Of a stretch of DNA of 8,778 nt, positions 6,164 to 8,778 are shown piece after piece. Position 1 is the stretch's first letter. Each line of letters opens with the position of its first letter. Position numbers and translations under genes: made by a program. The notes beneath the pieces are model-generated. The model saw only the letters and a program-made list of their open reading frames with translations, was not told the origin of the DNA and searched no databases. This DNA is from Lentisphaeria bacterium (GTDB lineage: Bacteria; Verrucomicrobiota; Lentisphaeria; Oligosphaerales; Lenti-02), in assembly GCA_023145395.1 (NCBI GenBank), contig JAGLDW010000739.1:1-8778 (forward strand). Direction: 5' to 3'.

Positions 6164-8778
6164 TCACCATGTCTGGATGATCACATCGTCCAGACGGTAT
6201 TCGCCCTTGGCATGGAAGGAGATCTTCAGATGGATCATGGCCGCAGTCTGTGGCACGGAGAAGACCTTGCGCAGCGTCTGCCAGCCCTCCGTCTTGGCTT
6301 GGAATGCCGCCCGGGCCCAGATGGTGTCTTTCGAGGTGCCGCATTTTTTCCCTTTGGCATCGATGGCGATGATTCTGGCATCGGGCAGGGCGGGCCTGCG
6401 TAGCCATTTGCGGTTCTCGCCCGCATTTTCCTCCGCCTGGACAATGCGATAGAAGACGGTGAGCGCGTAGGTGGCGCCGGGCTTCACGGAGACTTTTGTC
6501 CAGTGAATCGAGCACTCGTCGGGGAACGGGCCGTTGACTCTGATCTGGAGGCTGCGCTCGCTCTCATGCCCCCCGTCCGGTGCAAGCTGCACCTCGTGGT
6601 TCTTGCCTCCGAACTGTACTCGCTGGCGCCACAAATCGTCTTCGAAATCGGCGTGCATGACTTCTTTCGGGCTTTCCGGTTCCTTGCCTCCCCGCGTGAT
6701 GAGGAAGACCCGCTTCCAGATGCCGCCGGCGTAGGCGTTGTCATGAACCCGCACGGCGATGGCATTCTCATTGCCGGGCCTCACGAAGGAGGTGACATCG
6801 AACTCCAGTGACTTCTTCCAGGAGTCTGGGTCCTTCTTCTCATCGTAGTCGAATGTGCCCGCGAGCTTGCCGTTCACGAAGAGTCGACAGCTTTCGTCCA
6901 CAGCGCCGAAGCGCAGATGGTGGGTTGCGCCTTCCCTCGATGGAATCTTCACACCGCCGAGTCGATACCACGCATAGCCATCATAGCCTTCGTTTCCCTG
7001 CTTCTCCCAGAATGCGTCGGTCTTGATTTTGGACCAGGCCGTGTCATCAAAATCGGGGTGCTGCCAGCCTTGCTGTTCGCCATCGTCCTTGGGGTCGGTC
7101 CTGAAGCACCAGACCAGCGGCAGCAGATCGACGATCTCGTCAGGCTGCCCCACGTAGAGCTTGTGGTATTCATCAACGGTCGTGCGCCATCTTTCTGTTG
7201 CATCCATATAAAGCAGAGGCCACGGATGGGCGGCTGAGCTTTCCGCGTACGGCTCCAGATATGCGAACAGCGCATCTCCCCGGGCCTTTGCTTCCTTGAT
7301 CCACGCGACTACCCGGTCTCTGGAAGGTGTTTTGGGCAGGGACTGCTTGGTGTAGTCACGCATGTGCACGGGCAGGCCCGAATCGGTGAGGCGTTGACAG
7401 AGGCGCAGGAACTCCGCCGTTTTCTCGGTAAGATCAAGCCCGATGGTGGCATACTGGATGCGCGTGCGAATCGCATCGCTGTCGGCCGCAGCCGTGGCGG
7501 CCTTGAGATGACGTCGGGCCAGGGCCATGGTCTCGGGTCGGTTCCACTGGGGAAAGTGCCCCGCGAACCATTCCATGTGCTTGATGTCCCGGGAAGCAAA
7601 ATTGTCCTCGAGCAACGTGTAGAATGCCCGCATCTCAGCCGCTGCCGGTCCGTAGGCCTTGGTGCAGAAATCCATGATGACGGTATCTAGATCCAGGTTC
7701 ACATCCCAAAGCATCCGAGCCATGACGTAGTAGTTCAGGTGATTCGAGGCAAAATCCAATCCGCTCTCCGAGTCGTAGCCTGCGTAGCCCTTGGCTTTCA
7801 GACGGCGCAGGTTTTGGGCGAGGATGCGGGTCTGAGGATGGATGAGCAGCAGCCAGTGGTAGTCCCCAAGGTATTCGCGCGCCATCAGGGTGCCCCCTCG
7901 CGCCACCCACTCGTCCGCGCGCTTGTGATCGCGCGCCTGGTAGGCAGGATCTCCGTACAATGCCTGGATCTGGGTCATGCCGACGAGCACATTCGGCTCC
8001 AGTTTGGCAATGCTTCGCGGCGAAGGGCGCAGATAGGTGTAGGAGTAGATGCCGAGACGCAATTTCGGATGTGTCTTGCGGATTTCGCGGGCCACTGTGT
8101 TGACGAAGGTGAAGATGCGGTCGCTCAGGACCAGGCCGTCATAGCCTTCCTTTGGACCATAGAGTTCGGGATGATCCAGCGCTTTGCATTGCGCACATTC
8201 ACAGAATCCCGAGCCATCATTGGGACTGATGGAGGCGAGCACATCGTCCTTGGGGTCGTACCGCCTGCGAAGACTGCGCACAAACTGGGCCACGACCTCG
8301 GGGTTGCTGGTGCAGACTTGGCGGCTCATGCCGATGGTCTTGCCATCCTTGCCAGTCACAAAAGGCCGCCGTTCGCCACGAATCAGGGAGTACCATTCAG
8401 GATGATCCGCAAAATGCTTGTTGCCCTCCATGTGGCCAAACCACGAATGCGCGAAGCTGCTGTGTCCCCCAAAGCCAATGCCCAGCTTGTTGCGCATGTA
8501 CCAGAGCGTGACCTCGCTACGGGTGGGGGAGGGGAGCTTGTACCACCAGATGTGGCGCCAGGAGAAATTGGGCTGGTCGCGCAGTTCCATGTTGGGTAGC
8601 ACGATGGTGTCGCGCCGGGGAATGATCTCGCCCGAGGGCCCAGGCCAGAGCCAGCGCACTCCATAGGCCTTCTCGAGTAGCGTGTAGACGGCGAAGAGTG
8701 TGCCGCGCCGACTGGTGCGGTAGTTGAATTCGTACCCGTAGAATCCGGGCAGCTTGTCATAGTCGTCGCCCATGAGAA
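6164..8778 (-). CDS. DUF4838 family glycan-acting protein with GH2-like sugar-binding module and C-terminal jelly roll, 5' partial
   Basis: The frame stays open to the right edge of the window, and the ATG at 8773-8771 lies within conserved sequence, so the N-terminus (with any signal peptide) is outside. Numbered from that codon, 1-350 is the DUF4838 domain: GFYGYEFNYRTSRRGTLFAVYTLLEKAYGVRWLWPG near the start and ISPNDGSGFCECAQC with the C-x-C-x2-C cluster (C191, C193, C196). Residues 350-540 are mainly helical. Residues 553-694 resemble the sugar-binding domain of GH2 enzymes (GWQHPDFDDTAW, YDGYAWYR, LFVNGKLAG). Residues 705-869 form a beta-rich, carbohydrate-binding-like module beginning HADFEDDLW and ending at TGA 6166-6164. 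DUF4838 is related to the alpha-glucuronidase-type fold and is frequent in PVC polysaccharide loci. It probably binds or cleaves an extracellular or periplasmic glycan whose products are handled by the two downstream genes; its catalytic activity is not established. Confidence 0.87.
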   Translation of the reverse strand, partial: LMGDDYDKLPGFYGYEFNYRTSRRGTLFAVYTLLEKAYGVRWLWPGPSGEIIPRRDTIVLPNMELRDQPNFSWRHIWWYKLPSPTRSEVTLWYMRNKLGIGFGGHSSFAHSWFGHMEGNKHFADHPEWYSLIRGERRPFVTGKDGKTIGMSRQVCTSNPEVVAQFVRSLRRRYDPKDDVLASISPNDGSGFCECAQCKALDHPELYGPKEGYDGLVLSDRIFTFVNTVAREIRKTHPKLRLGIYSYTYLRPSPRSIAKLEPNVLVGMTQIQALYGDPAYQARDHKRADEWVARGGTLMAREYLGDYHWLLLIHPQTRILAQNLRRLKAKGYAGYDSESGLDFASNHLNYYVMARMLWDVNLDLDTVIMDFCTKAYGPAAAEMRAFYTLLEDNFASRDIKHMEWFAGHFPQWNRPETMALARRHLKAATAAADSDAIRTRIQYATIGLDLTEKTAEFLRLCQRLTDSGLPVHMRDYTKQSLPKTPSRDRVVAWIKEAKARGDALFAYLEPYAESSAAHPWPLLYMDATERWRTTVDEYHKLYVGQPDEIVDLLPLVWCFRTDPKDDGEQQGWQHPDFDDTAWSKIKTDAFWEKQGNEGYDGYAWYRLGGVKIPSREGATHHLRFGAVDESCRLFVNGKLAGTFDYDEKKDPDSWKKSLEFDVTSFVRPGNENAIAVRVHDNAYAGGIWKRVFLITRGGKEPESPKEVMHADFEDDLWRQRVQFGGKNHEVQLAPDGGHESERSLQIRVNGPFPDECSIHWTKVSVKPGATYALTVFYRIVQAEENAGENRKWLRRPALPDARIIAIDAKGKKCGTSKDTIWARAAFQAKTEGWQTLRKVFSVPQTAAMIHLKISFHAKGEYRLDDVIIQTW

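Noticed and set aside
7739..8599. A 286-codon plus-strand open frame opposite the DUF4838 gene
   Set aside because: It shows no recognisable motifs, lies entirely within a well-supported gene, and is explained by the GC-rich codon pattern of that gene.

Overview
The window looks like chromosomal DNA from a PVC-group bacterium (Verrucomicrobiota, Kiritimatiellota, Lentisphaerota or Planctomycetota). The reasons are the moderately high GC content, a DUF4838 glycan-associated protein beside a GH20 enzyme and an odd nucleoside hydrolase-like protein, the relic of an FAD-dependent oxidoreductase of a kind abundant in these phyla, a RAYT-like transposase tail, and a BlaI/M56 regulatory pair with a non-antibiotic sensor domain. 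This placement is inferred from gene content only.

Layout. (1) Bases 1-430 are a mobile-DNA scar: the last 65 codons of a probable REP-associated (IS200-like) transposase, followed at once by a 123-bp element with perfect 18-bp inverted ends. (2) Bases 432-1178 hold only the C-terminal part of an FAD-dependent oxidoreductase, whose catalytic FAD-binding body is absent; it is probably a decayed gene. (3) Bases 1180-1349 form a dense regulatory region: two copies of a 10-bp palindrome, then a sigma70-type promoter sandwiched by two near-palindromic operators. (4) Bases 1350-3352 are a translationally coupled two-gene operon: a BlaI/MecI-family repressor and an M56 (BlaR1-like) membrane metalloprotease. 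The protease has no penicillin-binding sensor domain; its tail is a coiled coil, a long His/Glu/Arg/Gly-rich repeat and two canonical EF-hand loops. A strong hairpin terminator follows at 3361-3395. (5) Bases 3399-8778 are on the minus strand and run DUF4838 protein (5' end outside the window) -> nucleoside hydrolase-like protein -> hexosaminidase D-like GH20 protein, with gaps of 113 and 70 bp, which suggests a glycan catabolism operon. A 39-bp copy of the end of the nucleoside hydrolase gene lies just downstream of the GH20 gene.

How the parts may work together. The repressor would bind the twin operators over its own promoter. The M56 protease would sense something outside the membrane, plausibly Ca2+ or another divalent metal, and trigger inactivation of the repressor, as in BlaR1/BlaI signalling. 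The minus-strand genes would remove and process sugar units, with the DUF4838 protein binding or cleaving the polymer and the GH20 enzyme removing terminal N-acetylhexosamine. No sequence link between the sensor operon and the glycan genes was found beyond adjacency and convergence. The most unusual feature is the putative metal-sensing BlaI/M56 pair with EF-hands in place of a beta-lactam sensor.
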